8,756 nt of DNA from NCBI GenBank assembly GCA_002320775.1, contig DCKY01000251.1, forward strand, positions 1 to 8,756, given 5' to 3'. The translations under genes were made by a program, and so were the position numbers. The first letter of the stretch is position 1, and each line of letters starts with the position of its first letter. The notes below the pieces were generated by a model, which saw nothing but the letters and a program-made list of their open reading frames with translations, had not been told where the DNA came from and did no database searches. The DNA comes from Planctomycetes bacterium UBA1662 (GTDB taxonomy: Bacteria; Planctomycetota; UBA8108). Shown here piece by piece: positions 7,309-8,756 of the stretch.

Positions 7309-8756
7309 ATGCTTGAGGTTATCTGTAACGGATGTGGCGCCAAGTACAAGGCGCCGGAGAAATTTGCCGGCCGCAAGATGAGCTGTAAGGCCTGCTCAGA
7401 GGTCATGCTGATCGGGGAAGAAGCAGCCCCTGAGGTCTCGTCCTCTCCGGTTAAGGAAGAAGCTTCCCAGCCGCCAGCCGTTTCCGAGGAGAAGGCGCCC
7501 TCCAGGAAGAAGCCTTCCTTCAAGAAGGGTGGTATCTCGGCGCGAAAAGGTGACAAGAAAGCTTCTTTCAAAAAAGGCGGCTTCTCGAGCTCGAAGGTCT
7601 CCGAGGCTTCGGGCCGCGGGTCCGAGAGCCAGGCTGCCGGAAGCAAGAAGAGCCCTGCCGTGCTGGTGGTAGTTCTGCTGCTGGTGGTGGGCGGACTCGC
7701 CGCGGTCGATTTCTTTGTCACCAATATGGTGATCGGAGGGAAGGCTCCGGCCGGCAACGAAGAGGTCGCAGCCGTTGACGATTCCCCCGAGGAAGAACCC
7801 GGGGAGGAACCCGCAGAGGAGCTCGCCGAGGAGCCTGCCGATGAGCCAGAGGCTCCAGCCGAGCCCGAGGAGACCGAACCTGAAGTGGCCGAGCCGGAAG
7901 TCCCGGCAGGGAGTGATGAGCCCGAGGATCCGGCCGAAGAGGCCCCGGCTCTGGCAGAAATTTCCGCCACCTCATCGCCTGTCGCTTTACTGGTTCCCGC
8001 TGATGCGCAGCTGATCTTGGGTTTGAATATTCCTCGCCTGATCGCGGCCTACGAGGGTTTGGCCGGGGAAAAACTTCCCCGTACGCCCGAGGAGCTGGAA
8101 GAGGGCTCTTACCCACTCCCGGAGCCAGCCAAGCTGGCTATGGCGGCCGGGCTCGATCCGTTCACCAGCATCCGGAGCATCCTTGTCGCGGGCGAGATGC
8201 CCGAGAGTTCCCCGATCCCAGGCATAGAAGATTTCGGGGCGGCGGGCGCCGCCGCGGCGGAGTCGGATGGGATGATCCTGGTAGAGGGTGAATTCAGTGA
8301 TCCGGCCGCGATCGTGAGCGCGCTGGTTGAGATGGAAGTTCTCTCGCCTTCGGCGCCCGAGGTGAAGGCGGGTCTCAATGTATATTCAGTGGCCGAGGGC
8401 CAATCGATAAACGGCCGCTTTACCTTTCTCTCCACAGGACAGATGCTGTTTGCCACAGACGGTTGGCTTGACAAGGTGATCGCTCGCAGGAAGGGCGAAG
8501 GCCAGGGGGTTCTCACGAACGCGGTCTTCAATTCCATGAGCAAGGGACTTGCGAGGAAGGAGGCGCTCTGGCTGGTCGCGGACGTTCCGGAAGAAGCCGG
8601 GGCCGTGCTGCAGCAGGGACTCGCCGTTCCGCCCGGAGGAATCCCGGGTCCGGATGACGAGCCCGAGGCGCCCACTCCGGCCATCAAGATCAATGCCCTG
8701 ATGCTGGCGCTCGACTCCGGCGGCACCGATTTCTCTCTGGAATTGATCGGCGCCAC
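7309..8756 (+). CDS. Zinc-ribbon, single-TM protein with acidic linker and large ectodomain (runs off right edge)
   Basis: The reading frame stays open for 482 codons to the window edge. Residues 6-29 form a zinc ribbon (C6-x2-C9 and C26-x2-C29, with GAKYKAPEKFAGRKM between) like those at the N-terminus of many planctomycete and deltaproteobacterial membrane proteins. A basic, Ser-rich linker (about 60-114) contains SFKKGG twice (70-75, 86-91). A single TM helix spans about 116-138, preceded by KK, so the ribbon should be cytoplasmic. Residues 151-211 form an extreme acidic spacer: 29 of 61 are Asp or Glu, 12 are Pro and none is Lys or Arg. From about 222 a folded ectodomain begins with VPADAQLILGLNIPRL, then GLDPFTSIRSILVAGEM (281-297), resembling DUF3352-like planctomycete proteins. 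I cannot name a function. Regulation may be shared with the divergent moxR operon across the 233-base gap. A signalling or sensing role bridging cytoplasm and exterior is inference. Confidence 0.85.
   Translation, partial: MLEVICNGCGAKYKAPEKFAGRKMSCKACSEVMLIGEEAAPEVSSSPVKEEASQPPAVSEEKAPSRKKPSFKKGGISARKGDKKASFKKGGFSSSKVSEASGRGSESQAAGSKKSPAVLVVVLLLVVGGLAAVDFFVTNMVIGGKAPAGNEEVAAVDDSPEEEPGEEPAEELAEEPADEPEAPAEPEETEPEVAEPEVPAGSDEPEDPAEEAPALAEISATSSPVALLVPADAQLILGLNIPRLIAAYEGLAGEKLPRTPEELEEGSYPLPEPAKLAMAAGLDPFTSIRSILVAGEMPESSPIPGIEDFGAAGAAAAESDGMILVEGEFSDPAAIVSALVEMEVLSPSAPEVKAGLNVYSVAEGQSINGRFTFLSTGQMLFATDGWLDKVIARRKGEGQGVLTNAVFNSMSKGLARKEALWLVADVPEEAGAVLQQGLAVPPGGIPGPDDEPEAPTPAIKINALMLALDSGGTDFSLELIGA

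Noticed and set aside
7188..7970. Minus-strand 260-codon frame rich in Ser/Ala/Gly
   Set aside because: It is the antisense of the zinc-ribbon gene's acidic linker. The Ser repeats are the reverse reading of Glu/Pro/Ala codons, and the real plus-strand gene has a ribosome site, a zinc ribbon and a TM helix.
8109..8756. Minus-strand 215-codon frame at the right edge
   Set aside because: It is antisense to the continuing zinc-ribbon gene, with no recognisable motif and a low-complexity Ser/Ala-rich composition.

Overview
This is a GC-rich bacterial window with no mobile elements, RNA genes or CRISPR arrays that I can see. It holds six genes: five on the minus strand and one diverging on the plus strand. 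Two run off the window edges, rmlA on the left and a zinc-ribbon membrane protein on the right. The closest overall match I can recall is the gene style of Planctomycetes and related PVC or candidate-phylum bacteria: a compact MoxR-VWA operon, VWA proteins carrying a glutamine-amidotransferase-like domain, and a zinc-ribbon/single-TM/acidic-linker protein. This placement is an inference, not a demonstrated assignment.

From about 7075 down to 633 on the minus strand lies one tight operon. A MoxR-family AAA+ ATPase is followed after 7 bases by a DUF58 protein. That overlaps by 4 bases (ATGA) a BatA-type membrane VWA protein, which overlaps by another ATGA a second membrane VWA protein. This is the classic MoxR / DUF58 / BatA / VWA module. 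In characterised examples (Bat operons, MoxR-VWA pairs) it is linked to envelope stress tolerance and chaperone-like maturation of periplasmic or membrane partners. The likely division of labour is as follows: MoxR supplies ATP-driven remodelling in the cytoplasm, DUF58 is a soluble VWA adaptor, and the two large VWA proteins present their domains at the membrane. The actual client is unknown.

Downstream, after 156 bases without a gene, comes the first part of rmlA (glucose-1-phosphate thymidylyltransferase, dTDP-rhamnose pathway). It has the same orientation but is functionally unrelated as far as can be seen. No convincing terminator separates it from the operon.

The region 7076-7308 between moxR and the divergent gene is comparatively AT-rich. 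It holds candidate promoters for both directions and a perfect 6-bp inverted repeat overlapping the moxR candidate -10. The plus-strand gene (7309 to beyond the right edge) encodes an N-terminal CxxC...CxxC zinc ribbon, a basic linker with a duplicated SFKKGG motif, one TM helix, a highly acidic Pro/Glu linker and a large ectodomain. It is the least explained gene here and, being divergent from the MoxR operon, the best candidate for an uncharacterised partner.
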